Below, piece after piece: positions 24,801 through 33,856 of a stretch of DNA of 64,000 nucleotides (positions within the stretch are counted from its first letter, which is position 1; each line of letters begins with the position of its first letter). The DNA is taken from NCBI RefSeq assembly GCF_001625305.1, contig NW_017804021.1, positions 1,630,231 to 1,694,230 of the forward strand, read 5' to 3'. The notes below the pieces were generated by a model. That model saw nothing but the letters and a program-made list of their open reading frames with translations, had not been told where the DNA came from and ran no database searches. Origin of the DNA: Branchiostoma belcheri. Lineage: Eukaryota; Chordata; Leptocardii; Amphioxiformes; Branchiostomatidae. Made by a program: the position numbers and the translations under genes.

Positions 24801-27800
24801 GGGCGATATGTATCCCCCTGGTTAAATAAATAAAAACAAACAAACAAACAAACAATCACACATAACATATTATGTATGTTGCAGCATAAGATCATACAGG
24901 TATCATTAGTTTTATAAGGTACATCATGTACTTTTTGTAACATTTTGATTTATAGCAACTTGTTATTGGGGTAATTATTGTCACCTAGCACTGTCGATGT
25001 GGCAAAAGAAGAGAAAGATCTGTTTCTTTATTTGAAGAGAAACACTGGCCAAAGTCCATCGTGTTCAGGTTTTTTAAAAAAACCAGTAATGCGGCCTTCA
25101 ATAGTTCCCCTGCGTTAAAAAACAAGGAGTGCGTGAGAAGTGAGAAGTGCCAAGTGTGGCAAAGTTGACCTGACACAGATTTGGCAACTCAGCCGTTTTC
25201 TAAACCTGTAACAACTAACGTAAATAAACACAGTCATATGATACAGGAGGAAGGTTCTGCATGGTTAGGCTAACCACAGTCAAGTGCAGATTTGCTACAG
25301 GTCATGTTTTCAGCCAAGCACACTGGGTCACCTACACTTCTTGATACCGGTACATGCAGATAAAAAGAAAAGGCTGTCTAGAGGTCTAATGAGATAAAGA
25401 TTTTTTTAAGAATTGAAAAGAGCCATGTACACAGAGATACAATGTAACTCTATGCCAAATATTAGGCGGATAACATAAAAGATATCTAATTTGGGTACTA
25501 ATTCTTTTATACGTATATTTTTTTTATTATTAGTGTACAGGTAACTTTTCAACAAAAATGTCAGCATATTCAATATGCTCTCCAAATACATGAAATAACG
25601 AAATATTATTCAACTGTTCAGCACAAACAGAATACAACTTGTCATCTCTCAAAACACAACAACGAAAAAAATTTTGTAGGCCAGTACAGCAGTACCACAT
25701 AACTTGCATATCTAGGAAACTGAGTACATTTCACTAAATCAACAATGACATAATCTCAACTGCAAGTACAGTTGACGGCGAAGCCTTTTATCTAAACCAC
25801 ACATACAGTGGGAGTAGAAACATGACCGCCACTACGCACCCGAGTAAAACAATGACATTACATCAATAACTGTCTGTATGGGAAACCTATTATGCTAACT
25901 GTACAAAGTCTACCCTACAGAGCGCCCAGGATGTGGGGAAAGGGTCTCCACAACGCATGCGCGCTCCGAGAGCCGCACAAATGTTTGCGGAAGCGGAGAT
26001 AAGGAGATGACCTTGTCTGAAGGTCAAACACATCCAGACCAAACTTCATGGCGATGCCAAACCCTCACAAAGGTCACCTTGGAGCGGGAGGTAAAGTTCA
26101 ATAAACTTGCTCCACGCGAAGCGACGTTTGTTGTTTGGTGTGTTTAACTGTGGGGCACGTGTGTGTGTGAGTGAGTAGGGGCTAAAGGTAATACATAGTT
26201 ACATATTGTGACAACTACATTCGTGACGATAGTCACATGCACAAATATGAATCGCCAGATTTTGTTACATGTACTAGCCAAGTTGCAACTAAAAAAACTA
26301 GCAAATAAGCTAAGTTGGAGACAGACTTTGTACATAACAAGCAGGCACAGCCATACATGTATATGTTCCAACATATGTACATGTGCATGTGGTTTGGGGT
26401 GTCAGAACATAGGTTGACACATAGGTTGTTTGTTGGAACATAGAGGTGTCATAATACAGGTGTGTAAGTTACAATTTACCATGTAACAGTAACAACCAGT
26501 CATATCTCAGAATGTACAGTGCTGCATTATATTCTAAATAGCATTTGTTTGTTTGGTCATCACATATACCGATATATGTTCTCACAATTAAACAGAAACA
26601 CATTTTGACAGGCAAAGCTTTTTATAATGGGGGTGCCATAAACTTTCTGTAACATTGGGAAGTCCAACTTTTGTATTGGAAACTACAGTTCAACGTTGCT
26701 TCAGAATAAAATACTTCTTTGAACACAGATGAATTTTCACATTTTCAGTAAGGCTGAAAACTATGTTCTGTACATGTAGATACGTAGATGAAGATCAGAT
26801 ATCCTGATACTGTACATGTAAATTGTAATGAGTCAGATACACAAGGAAACAGTTACTCAAGCAAGTGGATAGATTTTGAAAACTGTCAGACAATTGAAGT
26901 AGCATATCTAGTATGATCTACTGTTTTCCAACAGTCAGTGAATAAGTGTTTGTTTATTTGTTTGTTTGTTTGTTTGTGTATATGTTTTGTTAGTAGATGG
27001 AGACCATCTCACCTCTCTCGATGACCAGAGGAGCGTTAGGACCAATCAGCATGGCTACAGCTCCGGCCCCTCCTGTTGGTCGAGCGTTCCCGGTCGCGTA
27101 GACGGCGATATCACCCGCCACTGCTAGGGCATACCGACCTGGGGTACAAGCAACATATAATGGTTACAAGGAAAACCTGGACAGAGTGTGTGAAGAAAGA
27201 CATTAGAGAGCGCGGCCTTGCCAGTGTTGACCCACTGGATAGGGCTGCCTGGAGGTGCAGTGTGAAGACCAGTACTACTAGCCGTTTACTAGAAGTTTAC
27301 CTCGGTAAAAGCACTTACTGTAGTAACTTACGCAAGAAACTTCCTCAAGCAACTGGATAGATTTTGAAAACTGTCAGATGTTTCAAGTAGTATCCACTAC
27401 TTTTAGCAGTGACTGGTAAAAAGTAGTGTCTGACTAGGGAAAACTCACTTGCAAAAAGTGGATGCTTCTTGAAACGTCTGACAGTTTTCAAAATTCAGTT
27501 GCTTGAATAGCTGTTTTCTTGTGTATCTCATGACCTGGATGTCTAACCTTCATCAATGTATTTTAATATATTCTAACTTACCATCCCAGGCACTAGACTC
27601 CACCCAAGCGAGAGAGTTGAACAGGGCCTGGGTCCCCCCGAAGCAGGCGTTGGTTGTGTCGATTCCCTCCACGTTCGTGTTCCCAGACTCGGCAAACAGC
27701 TGCATCAAAACCGTCTTCACGCTCTTCGACTTGTCAATGATTGTCTCTGTGCCAACCTGAGGAACACAAAAACTCAAGTATTAAAATCATTCTTTATTGA

Positions 27801-28762
27801 CAAATAAAAGAAACATTGAGCCCAGGTCACGTCGGCCATAACTGACCGAACATGCAGGGAGTATGAACTTCCACTCAGTATATACGTAGGACTGACCACC
27901 ACAAAAACACTTTGTGCAGAGCAAATGCAATGTTCACCTTTGCATATGGTCAGCTCTGTTAATTCTCAGTAAGACACATTCATACATATATGGTCAGACA
28001 GGAGTCTACATCCCTCCTGCTTAATAACATTGCAACATGATGTAACACAACACTAGTTACCATGGGGACAGCCATCTGTTTCAGGTCATTGACCTTATTT
28101 GTTTGGAGAAGAAGAAACTGAGCAAAAATGATATGTTTTCCTTCGGTAAACATAATAAAAGATTTGGGACCTGATGGGAAGGAGATCAAACAAGCCAGCC
28201 TTTATGGCTTTTCTTCCACCCCCTGCACGTTTTCTTCCATTGTAGTATATTTTGTAAAACTTTTGTCATGGAACGCTATGACAACTTTGATTTATGGATA
28301 AGATTTTTGTTTTGACGCATTGGATTTTATTTGACTGTTGCCCACCTTTTGTTGTCTGACTTAAGGTGACCCTGTCTCATTCCTGGATAGATGTATGCTG
28401 GGCCCCATTGAAAAGGAGCTTCTACTAGCTGATTGGGTCACCCAGTCGTTTTAAGATAAATAAATAAATAAAGAACTATTATATACCTCGAGTCGGCCGA
28501 TGTTCTCGTAGGAAACATTGTTGCGCTCCATGAGGTTTTGCACAGCAGTGAGGCAGAGAGAGTTGATGTCTTCTCTATCGCTGCAGAACCCCATCTTCTG
28601 TTGACCCAGGCCGATCGTGTACTTCCCCGAAGATACGCCGTCGTACTCCTCGAGCTGTGATTGGTCGACGTACTGGGCGGGGAAGTACATCTCCATGGCG
28701 ACAATGCCAACGTCATCGGGCCAGCAGTTCTCGGCTTTCCTCTTTCCCGCAGATCCTGGCAT
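5090..28762 (-). CDS. HMGCS1: Hydroxymethylglutaryl-CoA synthase, cytosolic type, complete
   Basis: The enzyme condenses acetyl-CoA with acetoacetyl-CoA to HMG-CoA, the step before HMG-CoA reductase in the mevalonate/sterol pathway. Coding exons in transcript order: 28487-28762, 27582-27756, 27013-27138, 9914-10072, 9521-9680, 8954-9124, 7636-7786, 7025-7106, 5604-5770, 5090-5167. All junctions are GT/AG, the phases join without error, and the sum is 1545 nt, or 514 residues (vertebrate HMGCS1 is about 520). Catalytic residues seen are Glu96 ([11 protein letters not shown]), Cys130 (TTNACFGGT) and His263 (LFHTPYCK). GNMYTPSLY and GVFSYGSG-like GFFSYGSG are also present. There is no mitochondrial presequence; the start [20 protein letters not shown] aligns with cytosolic forms. 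The last exon is Ser-rich and ends FDGEL. Exons 6, 7 and 8 have partial duplicate copies in the adjoining introns. Confidence 0.96.
5893..6602 (+). mobile_element. 5'-truncated LINE: end of reverse-transcriptase ORF plus 3' UTR
   Basis: The frame 5943-6227 contains [35 protein letters not shown] and [19 protein letters not shown]. These are the characteristic last 90 residues of the ORF2 reverse-transcriptase protein in CR1/L2-like LINEs (arginine-rich LC.RFA, then TERY..SP.PY...LLN). It stops at 6225-6227 and is followed by an AT-rich 3' UTR ending in AATAAACTTCAAA repeats near 6602. No endonuclease or catalytic reverse-transcriptase domain remains, so the copy is dead. It sits in HMG-CoA synthase intron 8 on the opposite strand. 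Confidence 0.75.
6853..6903 (-). repeat. Partial copy of HMG-CoA synthase exon 8 end with its 5' splice site
   Basis: Read on the minus strand it encodes [16 protein letters not shown] followed by GTAAGGACAA. The true exon 8 ends [16 protein letters not shown] plus GTAAGGACAA (donor edge 7025). The copy lies 172 bp downstream in the transcript and has no acceptor, so it is an exon-edge duplication rather than a spliced exon. It carries a His to Tyr change. Confidence 0.8.
7852..8391 (-). repeat. Four tandem partial copies of HMG-CoA synthase exon 7 start
   Basis: Each unit carries a CCCCCAG 3' splice site and the first part of exon 7 ([19 protein letters not shown], then LASAMFS), then diverges into AT-rich intron (CTAAGCTGAAGTTCAGTATT...). 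Copy edges at 7935, 8093, 8242 and 8391 lie upstream of the true edge at 7786, giving spacings of 149, 158, 149 and 149 bp. Only the true exon (7636-7786) continues to [19 protein letters not shown] and a 5' splice site. Copies differ from the exon by a few bases, for example Ala to Ser in the outermost copy. Confidence 0.9.
8792..8915 (-). repeat. Partial copy of HMG-CoA synthase exon 6 end with its 5' splice site
   Basis: This encodes [20 protein letters not shown] and onward to SGLASLLYR, and is followed by GTGAGACATT. The true exon 6 (8954-9124) has the same segment and ends at a GTTAGTAT donor 162 bp upstream. The copy lacks [16 protein letters not shown]. Its only nearby acceptor (CTGTA on the plus strand at 8916-8920) gives the wrong phase after exon 5 or exon 6, so it should not be included productively. 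Confidence 0.8.
9331..9470 (-). pseudogene. LINE C-terminal fragment, minus strand
   Basis: In one minus-strand frame this reads [20 protein letters not shown] followed by [11 protein letters not shown], preceded by TGA where the paralogous copy at 10872 has TGG (Trp). The pattern WNSL.P..V..A.S...FK..L is the usual end of non-LTR retrotransposon ORF2 proteins. It lies in intron 5 of HMG-CoA synthase. Confidence 0.55.
9711..9894. repeat. (CA)n microsatellite beside HMG-CoA synthase exon 4
   Basis: An interrupted ACAC/CACG tract of about 180 bp fills most of the short intron 4 (9681-9913). It starts only about 30 bp from the exon 5 3' splice site and stops about 20 bp from the exon 4 5' splice site. 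Long open frames of alternating Cys-Val or Thr-His over it are artefacts. Confidence 0.95.
10454..10597 (-). pseudogene. Protein-like fragment in HMG-CoA synthase intron 3
   Basis: The minus-strand frame reads [20 protein letters not shown], then [20 protein letters not shown], then NDDLKKV and a stop. It is preceded by a good 3' splice-like sequence (CTAATTTGCATATTCAG). The composition looks like real amphipathic helical protein but I do not recognise the family. A degenerate second copy of the middle part ([11 protein letters not shown]) lies upstream in the minus strand at about 10670-10700. It could be an exon of a retroposed or transposon gene, or an alternative terminal exon. Confidence 0.35.
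10872..11024 (+). pseudogene. LINE C-terminal fragment, plus strand
   Basis: The frame reads [20 protein letters not shown], then [20 protein letters not shown], then [10 protein letters not shown] and a stop at 11022-11024. The WNSLS...[10 protein letters not shown] pattern is the ORF2 C-terminus of non-LTR retrotransposons. It is the same family as the minus-strand fragment at 9331-9470, and the related 3' UTR sequence may run on to about 11215. Confidence 0.55.
11216..12778. other. Intron 3 sequence without recognised feature
   Basis: This AT-rich intronic DNA has no exon, RNA gene or repeat that I can support. Confidence 0.35.
12787..13195. mobile_element. hAT-type MITE, copy 2
   Basis: This is the same family as 2360-2742: TAGAGCTGTGTACC at the left and GGTACACAGCTCTA at the right. 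It has a perfect 8-bp target duplication, AATCCAAC at 12779-12786 and 13196-13203. The GGTACAGGTACAGG subterminal repeats are slightly longer than in copy 1. There is no coding capacity. Confidence 0.88.
13923..14090 (+). mobile_element. tRNA-derived SINE
   Basis: The 5' end resembles a tRNA, with an A-box-like TGGCGCAATGG and a B-box-like GGTTCAAGTCC at normal spacing. A conserved body follows (TTAGGAAAGGCACTTTACAC..., AAATGAGTAT). The same head and body occur in reverse orientation near 47348-47520, 56845-56997 and 63120-63475, so this is a dispersed SINE and not a tRNA gene. Confidence 0.75.
15080..15175 (+). repeat. Repeat end with GTCACCGAAACGTCGG motif
   Basis: The sequence CTGAGGAAGGTGACAGACGG followed by TCACCGAAACGTCGGCTGAA and a TAAAAGACTTGG tail resembles a motif I recall from the ends of invertebrate retroelements. 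There is no second copy in this window, so the assignment rests on memory of the motif. Confidence 0.35.
15206..15579. mobile_element. PIF/Harbinger-type MITE
   Basis: The ends are near-perfect inverted repeats of more than 33 bp beginning GGCCACACCAATTTAATTTG. The flanking TAA at 15203-15205 and 15580-15582 is a 3-bp target duplication. GGCC-type termini with a TWA duplication fit the PIF/Harbinger superfamily. There is no transposase frame. A truncated, inverted copy lies at 61728-62004 in the lipid transfer protein gene. Confidence 0.8.
15583..17015. other. Intron 3 sequence without recognised feature
   Basis: A roughly 90-bp theme recurs loosely at about 15880-16020 and 16045-16200 (CATAAGA...CTTACA/TGACAT, GTACATCATT.AAGTGTAA, AAACCA..ATCTGG). 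This suggests an old tandem duplication. No coding exon is recognised. Confidence 0.35.
17016..17098. mobile_element. Short hairpin MITE (AGCCTGGGTGCCATC family)
   Basis: AGCCTGGGTGCCATCCGATT at the left and its near-complement AATTAGATGGCACCCAGGCT at the right enclose a second inner palindrome (GCAACCCTGAAAAA / TTTTTTCGGGGTTGC). The whole 83 bp can fold into one almost continuous hairpin. A single end of the same family is at about 22290-22320. Confidence 0.75.
17241..17312 (+). repeat. tRNA-like SINE head
   Basis: GGCCGAGCGGTTAGAG is a tRNA Leu/Ser-type A box, and GGGTTCGTATGA about 45 bases on is a poor B box. No acceptor-stem pairing is seen, so this is a SINE fragment and not a tRNA gene. 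A weaker similar start (ATGGCCTAGCGGTCAGG) is at about 18328. Confidence 0.45.
17756..17897. mobile_element. MITE with perfect 25-bp inverted ends
   Basis: GTTAGCCTGGATACCATCCT plus ATTTG (17756-17780) is repeated exactly in reverse complement at 17873-17897. The 142-bp element has no coding capacity. The ends are related to the AGCCTGGGTGCCATC family at 17016-17098. Confidence 0.85.
18690..19110. repeat. Mixed dispersed repeats
   Basis: The theme CCATGGT...ATC, TACAGCTTC.GTTATGGC, TGAACAGT occurs at 18692-18757 and 19065-19108, and again at 59590-59660. Between them, 18805-18915 matches the dispersed repeat at 3408-3590. This looks like nested old insertions. Confidence 0.5.
19810..19975. 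mobile_element. MITE, TAGCCTCC family, copy 1
   Basis: The left end is TAGCCTCCATAGCATGCC and the right end reads, in reverse complement, TAGCCTCCGCAGCAGG. The interior GGCCTGGTTGAATTACCCCC is shared with 31386-31568 and 58381-58564. The flanks carry a repeated ATCTAGACCCCTTTTGAAGA at about 19759 and 19980, so it sits inside a duplicated stretch. Confidence 0.75.
21653..21870. repeat. Insertion flanked by 18-bp direct repeats
   Basis: GTGGATTTGCATAGTTAA (21635-21652) and GTGGATTTGCATAATTAA (21871-21888) flank an insert. The insert contains CTGCATG near both ends and several TACGAATTA / ATTATGAATTA repeats. The direct repeats include the octamer ATTTGCAT. The element type is unknown. Confidence 0.5.
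22000..25900. other. Intron 3 sequence, sparse features
   Basis: Features seen are an ACCCAGGCTA-type MITE end at about 22290-22320, a (TA)n tract at 23381-23418, a LINE-like tail at about 23585-23640 (CTTCGGGCATGATTTTGCG, AATAAAG) and a second tail at about 24770-24860 (CCCCTGGTTAAATAAATAAA, then CAAA repeats). No coding exon is recognised. Confidence 0.4.
25915..26125. promoter_or_regulatory. GC-richer island inside HMG-CoA synthase intron 3
   Basis: The stretch is clearly GC-richer than its AT-rich surroundings. It contains an NRF1-like GCATGCGC at 25955-25962 and a palindromic nuclear-receptor-like AAAGGTCACCTTGG at 26069-26082. It could be an intronic enhancer or an unannotated promoter. 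No transcript can be shown from sequence alone. Confidence 0.25.
27342..27510. mobile_element. Inverted-repeat MITE in HMG-CoA synthase intron 2
   Basis: CTCAAGCAACTGGATAGATT and the adjoining GAAAACTGTCAGA (27343-27378) face their reverse complement (about 27478-27509). The interior holds the AGTATCCACTACTTTTAGCA theme. It is the same family as 4464-5000. Single ends of the family are at 26848-26890 and 35041-35110. Confidence 0.7.
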
Positions 28763-29060
28763 CTTGTCTGTCTGAGTGGTAATTAAGATAAGCAAGATTA
28801 GGACACAATTTCCGACACATCTCACTATACATTTTATACTAGTGTCATCTGTGTAACAGCAGTGGGGTTTAAGCGCCATCATATTACCAGTCCAACAGGT
28901 CTAGACCTTATGGCCTGCAGTTAGCATCTAGCAGCAAAGTTTCGAATCCTTGAGTCAGGAGACTGTACTGTACTGCTTTTGTGATTCAGTGGTACCCACA
29001 CTATATAATAACTCCTAGGGCCCTAGACCATATAGTCTGGACAATAGACTCTACAATACC

Positions 29061-29244
29061 GGTAGTACAGTAGTACTGTTTCAAGGACCTACACAAGCCA
29101 GATTCTAGAGGTAGCCAGAGGTAGCCAGAGGTAGTACAGTAGTACTGTTTCAAGGACCTACACAAGCCAGATTCTAGAGGTAGCCAGAGGTAGCCAGAGG
29201 TAGTACAGTAGTACTGTTTCAAGGACCTACACAAGCCAGATTCT
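29061..29244. repeat. 69-bp tandem minisatellite
   Basis: The unit starting GGTAGTACAGTAGTACTG begins at 29061, 29130 and 29199 (period 69 bp, about 2.7 copies). Copies are almost identical. It lies between the HMG-CoA synthase start codon and the probable noncoding first exon. Confidence 0.9.
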
Positions 29245-29912
29245 CAGCTCCTTGATTCTGCAGTGCAGGTAAGATTTGTCTGGTGCAGGTAATTTTCAAT
29301 GTTACGAGCACCAGTGCAGGTATGCAGAAAAGTATTTGAAGATTCATTGAAATGGAAAGTGAAAACCCAATGTAGTGTTTAGCAAAACTGGGGGAATCAC
29401 CCGAATGAGTCATCCAAAACTATGAGTCGATGACTGAGACATCATGGCATTCATGCGATCATGCCATACCTACTCGCCCTAACTTCCTTAAGTATTATTA
29501 AACAGTGCAATATGTTGCCAGTAGTATATAATTAAAAATTCAAATAGCTGTTTTACACAGCAACTACTAGTTTACCAACGGTTACGACTGATTGCTACAT
29601 ACGTAGGTGTCCATTTGGAATAGATAAATTATAGAAGATCTCATGAATTTTTTAACAGCTGGTCTAGATTAACTTCGACACTTACTTGACTGTTATGCTC
29701 TGAACGGTTTGTTTTTGAAGAATATACAGTACATTACTTAGGACAACACAAAATCATAGGCTACCCAGGCTGAATCAACCGTATGGCACTCATTTAGGTG
29801 TGATCACAAATTATGGAATGTAAAAATATCATCATATAGTACCGTTATGAAACTCGCCCCCCTCCCCAACACGCGAAACAGGAAACACCACAGTTTCGAG
29901 TCGATTTCTCAC

Positions 29913-30000
29913 CTTTTTCTCAATCTCCTGGCCTCCAAAATCTCCCAAAAGGTTCTCGATATCCTTGCAGACGCACAGAACGTCTAGTCTTTGCCGTATC
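29913..30000 (-). other. Probable noncoding first exon of HMG-CoA synthase
   Basis: On the minus strand a TATA-like TTTTTATATC (plus-strand 30024-30034) is followed about 25-30 bp on by a likely start near 30000, then by a strong donor AAAAAG|GTGAGA at 29913/29912. A matching acceptor (CCACTCAG|ACAGACAAG) lies nine bases before the ATG at 28762. This gives a 5' UTR intron of about 1.1 kb, as in other HMGCS genes. Confidence 0.55.
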
Positions 30001-30023
30001 TCCCAGCAATTTGAGCAAAAAGC

Positions 30024-30211
30024 GATATAAAAAGTCTATATGTTCACGAGAATCGGACGATTCTGCCTAGAGGGTGACCTCTTTGTTTTGGTTGGTGGGC
30101 GCGTGCGCGGGGGTCAAATCTGACCAATCAGCGCGCGAGTTTTCGGGTTCTAATCAACTGACGTCATCACGTGAGGAGGTGGCCTGATGGCGCCATTTCT
30201 CATCAGCCAAT
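30024..30211 (-). promoter_or_regulatory. Probable HMG-CoA synthase promoter with SREBP-type E-box
   Basis: Sites seen are a TATA-like box (30024-30034), CCAAT in TGACCAATCAG (30124-30128), a perfect CRE TGACGTCA (30159-30166) overlapping the E-box ATCACGTGA (30166-30174), and a second CCAAT in AGCCAATCG (30207-30211). ATCACGTGA is the known E-box type bound by SREBP-1. NF-Y at CCAAT boxes is the usual SREBP partner, and CREB/ATF can also cooperate. The same E-box can bind USF or MiT/TFE factors. Sterol regulation is an inference from family knowledge. Confidence 0.6.
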
Positions 30212-31385
30212 CGCGTGGCCGCATTTCTGACCTAAAAAGTCGTCTGATGGTTCAAACTAACCTAAATTAGACACCGGCAAGGAGGTTCCAACGGCTAAGA
30301 CGGTATTCAAGACTTTCGGATTTACTTGAGATACTAGCGTCTTCAAGGAAATACGTCGTTCCAAAAGTCTGTCTTGGAAATATTGTGTCTTAGAAAGTTG
30401 GGTCGAAGCAAGAAGATCGCACTGGGACTACCATGGACTTCGTACACTTGCAGGTTTCAGCGCGGATTTCAACATTTTGGATTGTTTTCTTGGAGGATTT
30501 GCGAGTAAAAAAACAACTTTTTCTGCCGTTCCCGCCAAATTTTGTACGTACGCGTTGCCAGGTACGATGGAACGTCGGGGGCTTGTTCGTTTGCACCAAT
30601 CAGCGCCCAGGAAAATTGCCACCTGTTGGATGAGGGAGGGCATTCTCGTTGCCATGGTGATTTCTTGGTTCCCAAAAGACATTTTACTTAATTCTTCGCA
30701 ATTCTTTTGACTGGATAACCATGATTGATGATGATGAACCAAGGTTAGTCTGTGAATAAGTGCAATGGACATCGTAACGCTATCCTTATTAATCAATCGT
30801 GTATTGCATAACATGTAAAAAGTATGGTTGGTACTAATTTACTACAAAGTTCCTTGTAAGTCTCACTCCTCAATATTACGCTTGAATCCGTTATTTTATT
30901 GAAAAAAATATCATTGAAAAAATGTATTTGTCTTTACATTTCTTTTCTTTCTTCTTTTTAACAGTAACACCCAAACGATTGTGCTTGCAAAGTGAGCAAC
31001 TTGTTACACCAATTAAAGAGATGTCTTAACTGTTTAAAATCGCTTTGGTCTTACTTAATACTTAATAAAAGTCTCAAACAAGTTGAGTGGTACCTTGCTT
31101 CATGTCATTGTCTCCTAATTCATTTTATTATACCTTAAAAAATTAAGATTTTGTTGCATTCCATCTGGCTTCATTTCATTCTAACACTTTAACGTTAAGT
31201 CCTTGCGATAGCTAGATCAAGATATCCTAGACGAGCAACTTTCCTACTAGTATTCCCTAGCATGCTCCTTGTAACAGACACTGGCTAGTTTGACAGCCCT
31301 TGTCTAGCTGTCCATGTCTTCGACAGGCTAAGCAAACCGTGCATTGAATCTAAAACAGGGCAAGCCCCGTGACATGTGTAGGTGC

Positions 31386-31568
31386 TAGCCTCCATAGCAT
31401 GCCAAAAACTGGGGGTTTGGGGGTTCTTCCTGGTCTTTGGGAGCTTTTATGTGCTATTTTCTGATTGCATATAGACAACATAGCCGGCCTGGTTGAATTA
31501 CCCCCGTTTTTTTTAGAACAGCCGAAGACCACCAAACCCCCAGTTCTATAAGCCTGCTACGGAGGCTA
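31386..31568. mobile_element. MITE, TAGCCTCC family, copy 2
   Basis: The ends are TAGCCTCCATAGCATGCC and, in reverse complement, TAGCCTCCGTAGCAGGC. The interior GGCCTGGTTGAATTACCCCC is shared with the copies at 19810 and 58381. There is no coding capacity. Confidence 0.78.
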
Positions 31569-33693
31569 TGTTAGTGTGGTCGCCACGCGTGTATGATCTC
31601 ACTAACCACGTGCGACTGACTCACCCGTTCCAATTCTGCTGTTCTGGCGTTTTCGTTTGTCTGCCAAGCCCGAACATGAACCCTTAAGGCAGCCAAGCCT
31701 GACCACGGGTGGGCCTCTTAAGGGCTGTTGTTGGGAAGAAGTGTATTTTTGGCAACGTGATATGTGCTTAACGCAAGCGTAGCATTACACGGCGATACCT
31801 GTGGTTTGTGATGTTACGTTAAGTATGTAAGGTAGATGTTGAATGTTACTTTACAAGTTATGTGAACTATCTAGCTGGCTCAGCCAGAAAATGGTCACGT
31901 GGAATAGGGGTAGCGTAAGTTTGTTTTGAGTCTGAGTTAGACTTTTATATAAGATATCATACTACAGCGGTGCAAACTTATTAGGAGTCTTACCCCTACC
32001 TCTTCCCTTATGACTTCAATGTAAAGCGACTTGCATGCCGATTTGGGCTTTCGTGAATAAAGGATGGTTCAAAGTCTAATAGGACTATGAATATATATAA
32101 GCTAGAGAAATATTGTGTATTAAAAGTTGGTAAGACTATATCTGTACAAATCTACATGTATGTACATGTATGAAAGGTGGACGTTTTTGCGTTATCTGAA
32201 TTTCGCATTGTCGTCCTAAACTCAAACTGAAAGACTGTCCAAATGTAACAAAAGCCTGCTACATTGTTGTTCTCTAGAATGCCCTTGTGAACTTGAGTCA
32301 CGCCTTGGAACTTTCCCAAGTTTGGAAGCCCATGTGAGACATCGCAAGGACAACAAAATAAAACACCAGATAGCTAGGCGTCCATGTACAGTTCAGTGTG
32401 GTAAGAGTAGTGCAAGTTTGTAAAGGGTAGCAAAAAAAGCAATTCGTTGTAATTGCTGTATTATATGTACACCAGATTTTATATCTACCAGTATAGTTAT
32501 CAGGAAATGTACAATACATTACACTGAATTTTAGGAACATCAACAATTGTAGGGACAAAATACAATACTAGTACATACAGTACATACAAATGTACCACAT
32601 AGGGACAAAGTACAACACTCAAGTATAGCGGTGCAGTTATTCGCTGCGGAACTGGCACTGTAATAGGCTCAGCTATATGGAGAAATAATCTTAACATATC
32701 AACTAAAGTGTGATGTACTTATTTCACTGATTTAAGTAACGATTCTGTAGATTCATGATTATACATATACAAAAGTGAACGTTCCACATCACTACATTTT
32801 GTACGCTTTGTCTGTTCAAATTGCAGGAGTATGTAGGCTACATTCTTCTCAATCTGAACCACTTGTAGCTGGATCAGAACAACTTAATAGATGAACGTTT
32901 ATGTACATTATTTCAATCAGTAGAAAATGCCTCTGACCAAAGGTTACGACTTAGTACGATTACATAATGTGTACTCTAAAACTAGGGTGATCGAAGACAA
33001 TGTGCAATAAACTTTTTTACCAATGTTAACCACAAACATTTTACAGATTCAATCTACTATACTTTCTACTGAAATAGGCTTCTCCTCTAAAACTTGTGTT
33101 ACAGGGTTAGGCAGCAGGGAGAAGATTATACTATGCTAAGAAATGTCCGAAATTTTGCTGTTCACACGCGAAACCTGAGATTTTGCTGACTCTGGAAGTT
33201 TGTGCTCCTCTGTACCTGCCAGTGACACACATTCAAGCGGTTGCGTCAGCAAGGGACATCTGATAAGTAACGTGTTAGTCCTACTGGGCGAAATCTGACG
33301 TCTTGACCGATTTGCATGCAGTGTTAGATGCGCTGTGGAAGAAAGAGTACATTAGATGTTACTTTCTGCAAAGCAAGGAACAAAAAGCATCCAAGCAAAA
33401 TTATATGTAAGAAAATATGTAATATTTAAGAAAAAGTTTCAGAAAACAGAAAAGACCGTGCGTTCATCCTACGGTGTATGTGACTTAAAATGATTACCAG
33501 CAATTGCCCTTAATTCGGGAAAGCTAGCTTAAGAATTTGCAATAAACTTATGTACTGGCAAACTTATGGTTATGTCGTAAGTTCAAGATCGCATAAACAA
33601 AATTCAATACTGCGGAAGTGGTTATTATGATCCTATGCTTTTGTACGGAACTTGACGTCTCCACAACCGGACTTTCCAGTCTTTGTTCTCTAC

Positions 33694-33856
33694 TCTCCAA
33701 GCAGAGGTTTGGGCTTAGGCTTATTTTTGCGTGTTTTAGGCTTTTTTGTCGGGCTTTCTTTTTTGTTTTGATATATTTTTGGCTGGCACAAGAAAAAAAG
33801 ATACCATTACAAAAAACGAAAACCCAACAAAAAAGCCTAAAAACACGCCAAAATGC
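33694..33856. mobile_element. Foldback MITE, CTCCAAGCAGAGG family, right end lost
   Basis: It starts CTCCAAGCAGAGGTTTGGG like the intact copy at 41711-41877 and shares the CGTGTTTTAGGCTTTTT / AAAAAGCCTAAAAACACGCC arms. The right terminal repeat is missing. Confidence 0.65.

Noticed and set aside
29001..29234. Repetitive reading frame with CRSLKQYYCTTSGYLWLPLE units
   Set aside because: It is the translation of a 69-bp minisatellite with no other coding evidence.
30390..30814. Overlapping open frames on both strands near the HMG-CoA synthase promoter
   Set aside because: No splice structure, signal peptide or domain pattern is seen. A GC-rich promoter flank easily yields such frames.
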